DNA of 64,000 nt from Pullilachnospira sp963929535 (GCA_963929535.1 CAWVIZ010000003.1:62001-126000); one strand, 5' to 3'. Shown: positions 7,762-16,541, counted from the stretch's first letter. Program-made: numbers and translations. Notes: generated from the sequence alone by a model not told the origin.

Positions 7762-8716
7762 AATAATCCTCCTTGTCTCCTCGCAGGTCCTGGGCGATCC
7801 GGCTAAGCTTGCGCAGCCGGTGGTTCACCCCTGACTTCCCCACAGGGGGATGGAGCATCTCACCCAGTTCCTTCAGGGTGGCTTCCGGATACTCCAGCCG
7901 CAGAACCGCTATTTCCTCCAGCCCTTCTGTAAGCTGTGAAAATCCCAAATGTGTTTCTATATATCGGATATCCTCAATCTGTTTCACTGCCGCCGATACC
8001 GTCTTGTTGATGTTGGCGGCCTCACAGTTTACCTGCCGGTTCACGTTGTTGCTGATCTCCTTCAGGATCCGAATATTTTCCAGCTTCATCAGAGACAGCC
8101 CGGCTTCCACCAGCCTAAGGAAGTCCGCGATCTGAGAACCTTCCTTAATATAGACCACCCGGTTTTTCTTCCGGCTCACGATCCTGGCGTCCACCTCAAA
8201 TTCCCGGAGGATCTGCTGTACCTGATATGCCCTCTCATCCTGGGAACATACGATCTCCAGGTGATAGGATTTCTCGGGATCGCTGATAGATCCCGCCGCC
8301 AGAAATATCCCCCGCAGATACGCCCTCCGGCAGCAGCTGCTCTGGATCACCAGCGGATCGGTCGTCTGACTCTCCTTCAGGCTCTGGTCAGCCGACATCA
8401 GCTTTACAGCTTGAAGCACCCGTACCGCATCCTCGTGGGAAGTCACCTCCACCCGATAGACATTGGTCTTCTTCAGGTAGGCATTTTTCCGGATGCGGAT
8501 TACTGCTTCTATATTAAATGTTTTTTTCAATAATGTAAAGCACTTTCTTGCCACTGAGACATTTTCTGTGTGAATACTGACAGTATATCTGCCATTTTCG
8601 GAGATCTCCACCTGCCCGCAGATCCCCAGAAGCGCTGCCAGCTCCGCGATCCTGCAGTGCCTTGCGGGGGACAGCTGACGGGACAGCTCTTCCTTCACTT
8701 CACTGGAAAACGACAT
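7754..8716 (-). CDS. whiA: Sporulation/division regulator WhiA
   Basis: The 320-residue protein starts MSFSSEVKEELSRQ and has the WhiA layout: an N-terminal LAGLIDADG-like fold (with RAYLRGIFLAAGSISDPEKSYHLE) and a C-terminal helix-turn-helix (LKELGEMLHPPVGKSGVNHRLRKL). WhiA is a DNA-binding protein linked to sporulation in actinomycetes and to division and chromosome segregation in Firmicutes. It is 12 bases after rapZ. No yvcK homologue lies between rapZ and whiA, unlike in B. subtilis. Confidence 0.95.
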   Translation of the reverse strand: MSFSSEVKEELSRQLSPARHCRIAELAALLGICGQVEISENGRYTVSIHTENVSVARKCFTLLKKTFNIEAVIRIRKNAYLKKTNVYRVEVTSHEDAVRVLQAVKLMSADQSLKESQTTDPLVIQSSCCRRAYLRGIFLAAGSISDPEKSYHLEIVCSQDERAYQVQQILREFEVDARIVSRKKNRVVYIKEGSQIADFLRLVEAGLSLMKLENIRILKEISNNVNRQVNCEAANINKTVSAAVKQIEDIRYIETHLGFSQLTEGLEEIAVLRLEYPEATLKELGEMLHPPVGKSGVNHRLRKLSRIAQDLRGDKEDYYD

Positions 8717-8728
8717 GACCTCACTCCC

Positions 8729-9613
8729 CTAATCCATTTTCTTGCGGATGGCATCCTTGCCGATATCCCGGTGTTCTATACGGATTCCATATTCCTCCGA
8801 TTTTTCCAGCCTCTGATACAGCGCATTTGCCAGAGTGACCGACCGGTGCTTGCCTCCTGTGCAGCCGATACTCACCACCAGCTGGTTCTTCCCCTCCAGT
8901 ATGTAATTGGGGATCAGGAAGAGAACCAGGTCCTCCAGCTTATCCAAAAATACCTGCGCCGCCTCAAAGCCCATCACATAGTCCCGGACAGGAGCATCAT
9001 TCCCGCTTAAAGGCCGCATACTGTCGATATAGTAGGGATTCGGCAGAAAACGCACGTCAAATACCAGATCGGAATCTGAAGGGATCCCATACTTGAAACC
9101 AAAAGACAGGATGGTGATCATCAGATTCTTGAAATTCTGATTCTTCACAAAGATCTTATCCAGTTCCCCCTTCAGTTCTCTGGTGAGAAGCTGGCTGGTA
9201 TCAATGATATAATCCGCATGCTTCTTTAAAAATACCAGTTTATCCCTTTCCTGACGGATTCCCGTCTCCACTCTTCCGCTTCTTGACAGGGGATGGCTTC
9301 TCCTGGTCTCCTTGTACCGCTTCACCAGCACATCATCGTTGGCGTCCAGGAAAAGGATTTCGTAATCCAGGCCGTTCATGGTAATCTCCTCCAGCGCCCG
9401 TTCCATGCCCTTCATGTCCAGGCCGCTGCGGATATCCACTCCCAGCGCCACCTTCTGGATACTTCCGGAATTCCCCTGGGATATAAACTGGGAAAACTTC
9501 TCCAACAGGGGGATGGGAAGGTTATCCACGCAGAAATATCCCGCATCCTCCAGCATTTTCAGAGCAGTGCTTTTTCCAGCTCCCGACATTCCCGTCACTA
9601 TCACAAATCTCAT
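8729..9613 (-). CDS. rapZ: RNase adapter / nucleotide-binding protein RapZ (YvcJ)
   Basis: The 294-residue product starts at its P-loop (MRFVIVTGMSGAGKST) and has the C-terminal RapZ domain with IGCTGGKHRSVTLA. RapZ binds small RNAs or UDP-GlcNAc-linked metabolites in enterobacteria; the Firmicute homologue YvcJ is an ATP/GTPase whose target is less clear. It is 15 bases after murB and 12 before whiA, so they form one operon. Confidence 0.95.
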   Translation of the reverse strand: MRFVIVTGMSGAGKSTALKMLEDAGYFCVDNLPIPLLEKFSQFISQGNSGSIQKVALGVDIRSGLDMKGMERALEEITMNGLDYEILFLDANDDVLVKRYKETRRSHPLSRSGRVETGIRQERDKLVFLKKHADYIIDTSQLLTRELKGELDKIFVKNQNFKNLMITILSFGFKYGIPSDSDLVFDVRFLPNPYYIDSMRPLSGNDAPVRDYVMGFEAAQVFLDKLEDLVLFLIPNYILEGKNQLVVSIGCTGGKHRSVTLANALYQRLEKSEEYGIRIEHRDIGKDAIRKKMD

Positions 9614-9628
9614 ATGCTTCCTCCCGGC

Positions 9629-10546
9629 TCAGAAGTCTCCCAGAAAACGGATCTCCGTTTCCAGTTTTATCTGAAACTTCTCATACACCTTATCCTGTAC
9701 ATCTCTGATCAGCGCCAGAACATCCGCCGCCGTGGCGTCCTGGGCATTGATCACAAATCCGCAGTGCTTGGGGGAAACCTGGGCTCCTCCCACCCGGTAT
9801 CCTCTCAATCCGCAGTCCATGATCAGCTTTCCCGCAAAATATCCCTCCGGGCGCTTAAAGGTGCTGCCGGCGCTGGGATATTCCAGAGGCTGTTTTTCCA
9901 CCCGCTTTTCCTTCAGCTCATCCATCCTGGCCGCGATCTGCTCCTTATTCCCCGGAGTCAGCCGCAGTCTGGCTGCCAGCACCACATATCCCTTTTCCTT
10001 CACCACACTGGTACGGTATCCCATCCTCAGCTCACTCTTATCCAGAAGCTTTATCTGTCCATCTCCGGTAAGCACCGTGACATTCTCCAGGATATCCTTC
10101 ATCTCACCGCCGTAAGCCCCCGCGTTCATCACCACAGCGCCTCCCAGGGTTCCCGGGATACCGGAGGCGAATTCCATTCCCGCCAGCCCCGCCTGCTGAG
10201 CCTTCTTGGATACCGCAGCCAGCAGAGCTCCTGCCTGCACCTCCAGAACATCTCCGGATACCTCCACCCGGCTCATATTTTTATAAATCTGAATGATCAA
10301 ACCGTCATATCCCCGGTCACTGACCAGCAGATTGCTGCCATTTCCCAGGATAAACCAGGGGATCTCTTCCCTGCGGCATATATGTAAAAGTTCTTCCACC
10401 TGTTTTTCATCCGATGGCCGCACAAAATATCTGGCCGGTCCTCCGATCCGGAAGGTTGTGTGATTTTTCATGGGTTCATCCATCCGGACACACTCCGCTC
10501 CCACGATCTTCTGCAACTGTATCATAATCTCTTCTTTTTTATTCAC
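9629..10546 (-). CDS. murB: UDP-N-acetylenolpyruvoylglucosamine reductase MurB
   Basis: MurB uses FAD and NADPH to make UDP-MurNAc for peptidoglycan. The 305-residue type II enzyme has the FAD-binding segments (NHTTFRIGGPARYFV, LGNGSNLLVSD, GIPGTLGGAVVMNAGAYGGE) and the catalytic-serine region near PSAGSTFKRP. The start is probably GTG at 10546, with AGGGG 9 bases upstream; an ATG at 10525 is possible. It is the first gene of murB-rapZ-whiA-crh. Confidence 0.95.
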   Translation of the reverse strand: MNKKEEIMIQLQKIVGAECVRMDEPMKNHTTFRIGGPARYFVRPSDEKQVEELLHICRREEIPWFILGNGSNLLVSDRGYDGLIIQIYKNMSRVEVSGDVLEVQAGALLAAVSKKAQQAGLAGMEFASGIPGTLGGAVVMNAGAYGGEMKDILENVTVLTGDGQIKLLDKSELRMGYRTSVVKEKGYVVLAARLRLTPGNKEQIAARMDELKEKRVEKQPLEYPSAGSTFKRPEGYFAGKLIMDCGLRGYRVGGAQVSPKHCGFVINAQDATAADVLALIRDVQDKVYEKFQIKLETEIRFLGDF

Positions 10547-10643
10547 TATGGTTTCCCCTGTTCTGTCTTATATGGCAGCATCCTGGCCTCCCGGCCTCCC
10601 GGCTGCAAATATGATCCCGCGACTGTTTTCCCAAAACATCCGG

Positions 10644-11378
10644 TTATGGCCGCTGGCCCAGACCCGCCTGCAGCAGATCTCTCACAACTTCCCCGGCCAG
10701 CATCATCCCTGCCACCGGAGGCACGAAAGATATGCTTCCCGGCACCGGTCTTCCCGCGGTCCCCTTCCGTTCCTCACTGTTCTCCCGGGTCTTTACGGGA
10801 ACCTCTCTGGAATACAGCACTTTTACCTTCCGGATCTTTCTCTTTTTCAGTTCCTGGCGCATCACCTTGGCCAGCGGGCATACACTGGTCCTGGAAATAT
10901 CTGTGATCTCAAAACGTGAGGGATCCAGTTTATTTCCTGTGCCCATACAGGAGATGATCTTCGTGCCCGCATCCCGGCACCTCTGGATCAGAAGCAGCTT
11001 GGCGGATACGGTGTCCACTGCGTCCACCACATAGTCATATGCGGAAAAATCAAATAATTTCTCCGTATCCGGCCCGAAAAAAGTCTCATAGGTGTTCACC
11101 AGAATATCGGGATCAATATCCCGGATCCGCTCCTTCATCACCTGAGTCTTTGGTCTTCCCAGAGTAGAGTGCAGAGCGATCAGCTGCCGGTTCAGATCCG
11201 TCAGGGAGACCACATCGTTGTCCACCAGCGTGATCGTACCCACTCCGCATCTGGCCAGAGCCTCTGCGGTATACGACCCTACGCCTCCGATTCCAAATAC
11301 TGCCACCCTGGCCTTCCCCAAAGCTTCCACATTCTGCTCCCCCACCAGAAGCTCCATTCTCGAATATTCGTGCAACAT
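10644..11378 (-). CDS. tcdA: tRNA threonylcarbamoyladenosine dehydratase (ThiF/E1-like)
   Basis: TcdA activates t6A37 in tRNA with ATP to form the cyclic ct6A. The 244-residue protein has the E1-like nucleotide loop (VAVFGIGGVGSYTAEAL), the DLNRQ motif and the TcdA-type ISCMGTGNKLDPSRFEI segment. AAGGA lies 9 bases before the ATG. It has its own promoter, downstream of the spoVA operon. Confidence 0.9.
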   Translation of the reverse strand: MLHEYSRMELLVGEQNVEALGKARVAVFGIGGVGSYTAEALARCGVGTITLVDNDVVSLTDLNRQLIALHSTLGRPKTQVMKERIRDIDPDILVNTYETFFGPDTEKLFDFSAYDYVVDAVDTVSAKLLLIQRCRDAGTKIISCMGTGNKLDPSRFEITDISRTSVCPLAKVMRQELKKRKIRKVKVLYSREVPVKTRENSEERKGTAGRPVPGSISFVPPVAGMMLAGEVVRDLLQAGLGQRP

Positions 11379-11399
11379 TCTGTTAATTCCTTCCTACAC

Positions 11400-11461
11400 T
11401 GCCGCCTGGCCGCCGCAGTTCTTAATTGAACCGCAGGGCCAGTGAAAGGCTGAACTGTTAC
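11400..11461. repeat. Degenerate MITE remnant in the tcdA leader
   Basis: The stretch ends in AAAGGCTGAACTGTTAC, the 3' end of the MITE family, but the rest is too diverged to define a left boundary. It lies between the tcdA promoter and its start codon. Confidence 0.4.
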
Positions 11462-11462
11462 T

Positions 11463-11492
11463 AGTATACTATACTCCCCATCCTTCATGCAA
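11463..11492 (-). promoter_or_regulatory. Probable promoter of tcdA
   Basis: TATACT (11463-11468) with an 18-base spacer to a weak -35 TTGCAT (11487-11492). It starts just after the spoVAE stop codon. Confidence 0.45.
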
Positions 11493-11496
11493 GATT

Positions 11497-11853
11497 CTAT
11501 TCCTTCATTTTCGGCTTAAAAATCAGGCTGGCCAGATATCCGAAGATCAGTGCGGCGCTGATCCCCGCCGCGCTGGCTGTAAAGCCTCCGGTAAACAGCC
11601 CCAGGATACCATCGCTGGCCACCGCCTCCTTCACCCCCTGAAACAGCAGATGTCCGAATCCGATCAGAGGTACGCTGGCCCCGGCCCCGGCAAACTCAGC
11701 GAAGGGGCCATACAGCCGCAGCGCGCTCAAAACCGCTCCGGCGCACACCAGCAGCACCATCACCCGGCCCGGCATCAGCTTGGTCCTGTCCAGCAGGATC
11801 TGAACCAGGGCGCAGATCAGTCCGCCCACCCAGAATGCATGGATATATTCCAC
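11497..11853 (-). CDS. spoVAE: Stage V sporulation protein AE
   Basis: SpoVAE is a small membrane protein of the SpoVA channel, which moves dipicolinic acid into and out of the spore. The 118-residue product has about four membrane helices and the family pattern HAFWVGGLICALVQILLDRT and LPLIGFGHLLFQG-like loops (here VPLIGFGHLLFQG). I favour the GTG at 11853 (GGGAG 8 bases upstream, MEYIHAF as in homologues); a GTG at 11862 overlapping the spoVAD stop is the alternative. Confidence 0.9.
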   Translation of the reverse strand: MEYIHAFWVGGLICALVQILLDRTKLMPGRVMVLLVCAGAVLSALRLYGPFAEFAGAGASVPLIGFGHLLFQGVKEAVASDGILGLFTGGFTASAAGISAALIFGYLASLIFKPKMKE

Positions 11854-11858
11854 ATTTC

Positions 11859-12929
11859 TCACTCCCTTCCGTTTTCTCCGCCGCTTCTTTCCTCCGCTCC
11901 GTCTCTCTCATCCGCCGCGTGCTCCAGGACCACCCCATGGGCGATTCCCGGCACGCTGTTTCCTTCATAAAAGCTTACCTTGGACATCAGCGCCCCGGTG
12001 GGAACGAACAGCACCCGCTTCCACTCCCCGCTGGCCACTTTTGGCAGGATCCAGGCTGCCAGTACCGAAGCCGCGCAGCCGCAGCCGCTTCCTCCCGCAT
12101 GGGTGTCCTGCGTCTCCTGGTCAAAGATCAGCATTCCGCAGTCCTGATGCCTCTTTCCCAGCCGGAATCCTTCCTTCTCCGCCAGATCCAGCAGGATCTG
12201 CTGTCCCACGGAACCCAGATCTCCGGTGATGATGCGGTCATAGTCCTCCGGCTTTCTGCCAAAATCCCTGAGATTCTGGCAGATGGTCTTACAGGCCGCC
12301 GGAGCCATACATGCTCCCATATTCTGAGAATCCTTCAGCCCATAATCGGTCACCTTCCCCGACGTAAGCCCGGTGACAGATACATGCCCCCCATCTCTCC
12401 CCACCACGCAGGCCCCGCTTCCCGTCACCGTCCAGCTTGCGGACAGCGGTCTCTGGCTTCCGTATTCCAGAGGAAAACGGAACTCTTTTTCAGCAGTGGC
12501 AAAATGGCTGGAGGTCAGCGCCAGTATATGCTCTCCAAAACCGCCTGATACCGCCATGGCCGCCAGAGAAAGAGCCTCTCCCATGGTGGAGCATGCTCCG
12601 AACAGGCCGTACACCGGCCGGTCTAATAGGCCGATCCCAAAGGAGGAGGCAATGGACTGGGCCAGCAGATCCCCCGCAAAGATCATCCGGATATCCTCCA
12701 TCCCCAGTCCGGCTTTTTTCACCGCCGTCTGCGCAGCCTGTTTCTGGAGCTGGCTCTCTGCCTCCTCCCAGGTTTTCATCCCCATTTTGGGATCCTCTGT
12801 CACCTGATCAAAGCAATGCCCCAAAGGTCCTTCTCCTTCTTTTTTCCCCACAGAGGAAGCCCAGCCCTGCAGACGGACGGGCGTTTCAAAAGCCACACTT
12901 TGTTTTCCCAGTATCTGCATCCTGTCCAT
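11859..12929 (-). CDS. spoVAD: Stage V sporulation protein AD
   Basis: SpoVAD is the soluble, thiolase-fold component of the SpoVA complex and binds dipicolinic acid. The 356-residue protein has the typical FGACSTMGEALSLAAMAVSGGFG region and the TGSGACVVG segment. The ATG at 12929 overlaps the spoVAC stop (TGATG) and has GGAGG 8 bases upstream. The predicted germination role comes from the family. Confidence 0.93.
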   Translation of the reverse strand: MDRMQILGKQSVAFETPVRLQGWASSVGKKEGEGPLGHCFDQVTEDPKMGMKTWEEAESQLQKQAAQTAVKKAGLGMEDIRMIFAGDLLAQSIASSFGIGLLDRPVYGLFGACSTMGEALSLAAMAVSGGFGEHILALTSSHFATAEKEFRFPLEYGSQRPLSASWTVTGSGACVVGRDGGHVSVTGLTSGKVTDYGLKDSQNMGACMAPAACKTICQNLRDFGRKPEDYDRIITGDLGSVGQQILLDLAEKEGFRLGKRHQDCGMLIFDQETQDTHAGGSGCGCAASVLAAWILPKVASGEWKRVLFVPTGALMSKVSFYEGNSVPGIAHGVVLEHAADERDGAEERSGGENGRE

Positions 12930-13393
12930 CACAGCAACCTCCCCGCAATAAAGTCCAGAATCCCCAATGCCCAGGAGGTGAGGATTCCGTAAAGGATCAC
13001 CGGACCGGCGATGGTAAATATCTTACATCCGATGCCGAATACCTGTCCCTCCTTCTGATATTCAATAGCAGGCGCCGCCACAGAATTGGCAAACCCCGTA
13101 ATGGGGACCAGGGTTCCCGCTCCCGCCCATTTTGCAAGTTTGGGATACAGGTTCAGTCCTGTGGTCAGAGCGCTTAAAAACACCAGGCTGACGGAGCACC
13201 AGGTCCCCGCAGTTTCCCGGTCCATCCCCTGTGCCATACACCAGTTGATGATTCCCTGTCCCAGCACACAGATCAGGCCTCCCACCAGAAAAGCTCTGGC
13301 CATATTCACCGGAAGACTGTGCACCGGGGTTACCTCTTTTACATATTCTTCATACTGCTGTTTCTCTTTTTCAGACGTAAGCCGCGTCATCAT
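12929..13393 (-). CDS. spoVAC: Stage V sporulation protein AC
   Basis: SpoVAC is the membrane component that in B. subtilis acts as a mechanosensitive channel during germination. The 154-residue protein has a polar N-terminus, about four to five membrane helices, and the conserved AKWAGAGTLVPITGFANSVA segment. The ATG at 13393 overlaps the spoVAB stop as ATGA and is preferred to the in-frame ATG at 13402. Confidence 0.93.
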   Translation of the reverse strand: MMTRLTSEKEKQQYEEYVKEVTPVHSLPVNMARAFLVGGLICVLGQGIINWCMAQGMDRETAGTWCSVSLVFLSALTTGLNLYPKLAKWAGAGTLVPITGFANSVAAPAIEYQKEGQVFGIGCKIFTIAGPVILYGILTSWALGILDFIAGRLL

Positions 13394-13809
13394 ATCCACC
13401 ATCCTTTCCAGAAAAAAAACAGGGATCCCAGAGTCTTCCCCAGGGCAATGGACAGAATGATCAGCCCGATCCCCCTGGTCAGCTCCAGCCGTCTGGCCAG
13501 AACGGAAAACACATTTACCACCTCTCCCAGCGCTATGATCCAGCTGCCCAGAAAGATCCCGGAAAAAATCCCCATCAGCACCAGCCCCGCAGTCCCCAGA
13601 GAAATTCCTCCCTGATACAGATACAGAAGATTTCCCAGAAATGCCCCCAGCATGGAACAGTCCTCATACAGCCTCACCTTGTCTGCCGTCCGGGTGATCC
13701 CCGCGTATCGCGGAACAATACCCAGGCTGATAATGAAGGCTACTGCCCCGCAGGCAACCACCAGTCCGCCGCAAAGCCCCAGAAATCCCAATAAGATCTG
13801 CGTTCCCAT
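13390..13809 (-). CDS. spoVAB: Stage V sporulation protein AB
   Basis: This 139-residue membrane protein of the SpoVA operon has about four helices and the segments GLCGGLVVACGAVAFIISLG and PRYAGITRTADKVRLYE, typical of SpoVAB. It starts one base after the spoVAA stop; the 19 codons open further upstream lie inside spoVAA. It ends overlapping spoVAC. Confidence 0.92.
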   Translation of the reverse strand: MGTQILLGFLGLCGGLVVACGAVAFIISLGIVPRYAGITRTADKVRLYEDCSMLGAFLGNLLYLYQGGISLGTAGLVLMGIFSGIFLGSWIIALGEVVNVFSVLARRLELTRGIGLIILSIALGKTLGSLFFFWKGWWI

Positions 13810-13810
13810 A

Positions 13811-14422
13811 TCACTTCTTCCTCCGGTTCTCCTGCTCGATGATCGTGGTATCCACCTGATCCTCATAGCTGCGCATTTCCACCTCCATGGGGGTAGGATC
13901 CTCCGTCAGTTTCCTTTTGCCAAAGTGATTAAAGAAAAATACCACGCCAAGGCCGATCCCCAGGGAATAGCTGATCTCCAGCGGGGAAAATCCACTGGAT
14001 TTCTCCCCGGTGAACTGGATATGGATCTGGTCGAACAGAGTTTCCACATCCACATCGTTATTGAAGGTCATTATGGAAAACATGGTCCCGAAAAACGTGA
14101 CCATACAGACGGCTGCTGTTTTCAGCCAGCTGAGGATCCTGTTTTTCCCTCCGGGGTCCTCATAGGTAAGAATAAACTCCGGTTCTCCCACGTGGACCAC
14201 TTCCACCTGCTCCTCCTGCTTCTGAACCTGGCGGATCACATCGATCATGGATATGGGATATCTGCCGTATTTCTTTTTCTTAAGCGCAGCTACCTTTATC
14301 ACCTTACACCGGTTCAGCACATTGGGATTGCTGCAGGAAAGCTGCGCGATATCCTGAAGGTATACATTCTCCGAGGTAATCTGCACATTCTTGTCTGTCT
14401 GGATATACAGCGTCTCACTCAT
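13811..14422 (-). CDS. spoVAA: Stage V sporulation protein AA
   Basis: The 203-residue protein has the SpoVAA soluble N-terminal domain (VYLQDIAQLSC, RYPISMIDVIRQVQ) followed by two membrane segments (about 100-122 and 148-165) and a charged tail. Its ATG has GGAGGTG 7 bases upstream, lying inside the end of the preceding small gene, with which it overlaps by 8 bases. Confidence 0.93.
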   Translation of the reverse strand: MSETLYIQTDKNVQITSENVYLQDIAQLSCSNPNVLNRCKVIKVAALKKKKYGRYPISMIDVIRQVQKQEEQVEVVHVGEPEFILTYEDPGGKNRILSWLKTAAVCMVTFFGTMFSIMTFNNDVDVETLFDQIHIQFTGEKSSGFSPLEISYSLGIGLGVVFFFNHFGKRKLTEDPTPMEVEMRSYEDQVDTTIIEQENRRKK

Positions 14423-14558
14423 CCGTTTTCACCTCCCACACCAGGGTGCCTCTGGGAAGCTCCCTGCTCTCCTGACTCTTCCAGGTAAGCAGAAGCGCCC
14501 CGGTCAGCACTGCCAGGCACACCGCCAGCGCCAGCAGCCACCATTTTCTGCGAAGCAT
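14415..14558 (-). CDS. Small single-pass membrane protein in the sporulation operon
   Basis: A 47-codon frame starts with ATG at 14558, with AAAGGAG about 10 bases upstream, and ends at 14415, overlapping spoVAA by 8 bases. The product has a basic start (MLRRKWW), one membrane helix (about 8-26) and a polar C-terminus ending EVKTDE. Sequence, ribosome-binding site and overlap all suggest it is translated with spoVAA. I do not recognise the family. Expression in the forespore is inferred from its place between sigF and spoVAA. Confidence 0.6.
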   Translation of the reverse strand: MLRRKWWLLALAVCLAVLTGALLLTWKSQESRELPRGTLVWEVKTDE

Positions 14559-14659
14559 GTTCCTCACACTCCTTTTTCCTTGACTGTTGGTAGTATGGCC
14601 CGATCCCCGGCAAATATGTATCTGAGGGCACAGTTCGCGCTTCCTCTGCTGTGCAGGAT

Positions 14660-14768
14660 GCAACCATCCAGCCTTCCAATATCCCGCGAGACCGCTGTGT
14701 GCCAGCGGCACACGTTTTGCGCAGACCGCACTGTATTTGGGGCAGTAAGACCGGAAGGGCAGGCTGCC
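14660..14768. mobile_element. Internally deleted MITE copy between sigF and spoVAA
   Basis: The left 65 or so bases (CATCCAGCCTTCCAATATCC through the GTGTGCC/GGCACAC hairpin) match the left part of the element at 16608. The sequence then jumps to a diverged end hairpin around GCAGTAAGACCGGAAGG. The central hairpins are missing. No target duplication is recognisable. Confidence 0.55.
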
Positions 14769-14828
14769 GCATCTACGGAAAAAGACGGAACACTTGGTAT
14801 TTTCCCCAAGCGCTCCGCCTTTCACTGT

Positions 14829-15542
14829 CTACACTTTTTTTCTCAGCTTATTCAGAATCTTTTTCTCCAGCCTGGATACCTGCACCTGGGAAATTCCCAG
14901 CTCTGCCGCAATGACTGCCTGCGTCTTTTCCTGAAAATATCTCATATAGATCAGCTTTCGTTCTTCCCCGTCCAGCGATTTCAGGATATCTTCCAGAAAC
15001 AGCCGATCCACCACCTGTTCACCTGGCGTCTCCTTTTCCTCCAGCTTATCCATCAGGGAAATATCATTTCCCTCCCCCTGATAGATCACCTGCTGAAGGG
15101 ACTCGATCTGGGCTCCCGACTCCATTGCCATTACCAGGTCCTCCTCTGAGATTCCCAGCTCCCCGGCCACTTCAAACAGCGTGGGCTCCCGTCCCAGCCG
15201 TTTTTCCATCTCATCTCTGGTGCTGTATACCCGGCCCGCCAGTTCTTTTAAGGATCTGCTCACCTTCAGCATCCCGTCATCCCGCAGAAAACGTTTGATC
15301 TCCCCGGAAATCATAGGCACAGCATATGTGGAAAACTGCACCTGATAACTGGGGTCAAACTTGTCCACCGCTTTGATCAGTCCGATGCTGCCGATCTGGA
15401 AAAGATCCTCCGTCTCCACCCCACGGTTCTGATACCGTTTCACAATACTCCATACCAGGCCGATATTTTCTTCGATCAGAGTGTCTCTCGCCTCTTTATC
15501 CCCTTCGTGAGCCAATGCAATCAGGGCAAGAGTATGCTCCAT
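14829..15542 (-). CDS. sigF: RNA polymerase sigma-F (sporulation, forespore)
   Basis: This 237-residue sigma-70-family factor has region 2 (NIGLVWSIVKRYQNRGVETEDLFQ, IGLIKAVDKFDP), region 3 and region 4 (ERKLIYMRYFQEKTQAVIAAELGISQVQVSRLEKKIL). Placement after spoIIAB identifies it as sigma-F rather than sigma-G or -E. It starts forespore transcription, including spoVA genes in B. subtilis, which matches the gene order here. Confidence 0.95.
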   Translation of the reverse strand: MEHTLALIALAHEGDKEARDTLIEENIGLVWSIVKRYQNRGVETEDLFQIGSIGLIKAVDKFDPSYQVQFSTYAVPMISGEIKRFLRDDGMLKVSRSLKELAGRVYSTRDEMEKRLGREPTLFEVAGELGISEEDLVMAMESGAQIESLQQVIYQGEGNDISLMDKLEEKETPGEQVVDRLFLEDILKSLDGEERKLIYMRYFQEKTQAVIAAELGISQVQVSRLEKKILNKLRKKV

Positions 15543-15580
15543 ATAACCTCCTACTGATAAACTATAATCATCCGGTCAGC

Positions 15581-16033
15581 TCACTCTTCCGGCGCAAAGG
15601 GATTCTTTCCGGTTCCCACAGTCTTTTTCATACGGACAGTGGTTCCCTCTCCCACAGCAGATTCCACCTGCACCTCGTCCATAAAAGCCTCCATAAAAGC
15701 GAATCCCATTCCGGACCGGTCCAGCTCCGGTCTGGTGGTATAGAGCGGTTCCATGGCCTTAGCCACATCCGGGATCCCCTTCCCCCGGTCACTCACCTCC
15801 ACATAAAGGGTCTTTTTCTCGATCCGGCAGCAGATCTCCACCTTTTCCACCCGGTTGTCATAGCCGTGGATAATGGCATTGGTAATGGCCTCGGATACCG
15901 CCGTTTTGATATCCGCCACCTCCTCCAGCGTGGGATTCATCTGGGTGCAGAAAGCCGCTACTGCTACCCTGGCAAATCCCTCATTACAGGATCTGCTGTC
16001 AAAGATAATCTTCATTTCATTGCTGTTCTCCAT
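15581..16033 (-). CDS. spoIIAB: Anti-sigma-F factor / serine kinase SpoIIAB
   Basis: SpoIIAB holds sigma-F inactive and phosphorylates SpoIIAA. The 150-residue protein has the GHKL ATPase motifs: N box (DIKTAVSEAITNAIIHGY), G1 (VEVSDRGKGIPD) and the G2-like RSGMGFAFMEAFMD. AGAGAGAA precedes its ATG. It is 15 bases after spoIIAA and 38 before sigF. Confidence 0.95.
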   Translation of the reverse strand: MENSNEMKIIFDSRSCNEGFARVAVAAFCTQMNPTLEEVADIKTAVSEAITNAIIHGYDNRVEKVEICCRIEKKTLYVEVSDRGKGIPDVAKAMEPLYTTRPELDRSGMGFAFMEAFMDEVQVESAVGEGTTVRMKKTVGTGKNPFAPEE

Positions 16034-16048
16034 ATTTTCTCTCCCCTT

Positions 16049-16378
16049 TCAGCTCTCCCCATTCCATGTTTTCTCCCGGCCGACCCCGATCAGCCTGGTA
16101 ATCCCCGCCAGCTGCAGCACCTTATAAATCCTGTCATTCACATGAGTAGCCTCCACTGTGCCGCCCAGAAGCCGCACATTCTGATACCTTCCCATGATCA
16201 CCCCGATCCCTGAGCTGTCCATAAAATCCGTATCCCTGAAATCGAATTCCACCTGGTTTACGTTCTTCCGGGCGATCATCTGATCCGCAGTCAGCCGGAT
16301 CTGCTCCGCACTGTGGTGATCCAGCTCCCTGGGCATCCGGATAACAAGCGTTTTTTTCCTGATCTGAAATTGTTCCAT
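16049..16378 (-). CDS. spoIIAA: Anti-anti-sigma factor SpoIIAA
   Basis: This 109-residue STAS protein is phosphorylated by SpoIIAB on the serine of FMDSSGIGVIMGRY. Dephosphorylated by SpoIIE, it frees sigma-F. I chose the ATG at 16378, preceded by GGGAG; an in-frame ATG at 16384 also fits. The open frame continues upstream into tandem repeats, which are not coding. It is the first gene of the operon. Confidence 0.95.
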   Translation of the reverse strand: MEQFQIRKKTLVIRMPRELDHHSAEQIRLTADQMIARKNVNQVEFDFRDTDFMDSSGIGVIMGRYQNVRLLGGTVEATHVNDRIYKVLQLAGITRLIGVGREKTWNGES

Positions 16379-16411
16379 CCCCATTCTCCCTCTCCCACTG
16401 CTTTTCTTTAT

Positions 16412-16541
16412 TCCCGCCGGCAATGAGCCAGGCGGGCATACCTGCATGGCCATCTGGCGGCTGCCGCGAAGGCCCCTTCCCTCCGCCGGCAACAAGCCAG
16501 GCGGACATACCTGCATGGCCATCTGACAACTTCCGCGAAGG
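16412..16541. repeat. Tandem pair of family 2 repeats upstream of spoIIAA
   Basis: Two units (16412-16472 and 16482-16541) share GCCGGCAA, AGCCAGGCGG, CATACCTGCATGGCCATCTG and CCGCGAAGG. A third copy is at 7376-7434. They lie immediately upstream of the spoIIA operon, where a sigma-H promoter would be expected; I could not identify one with confidence. Confidence 0.65.
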
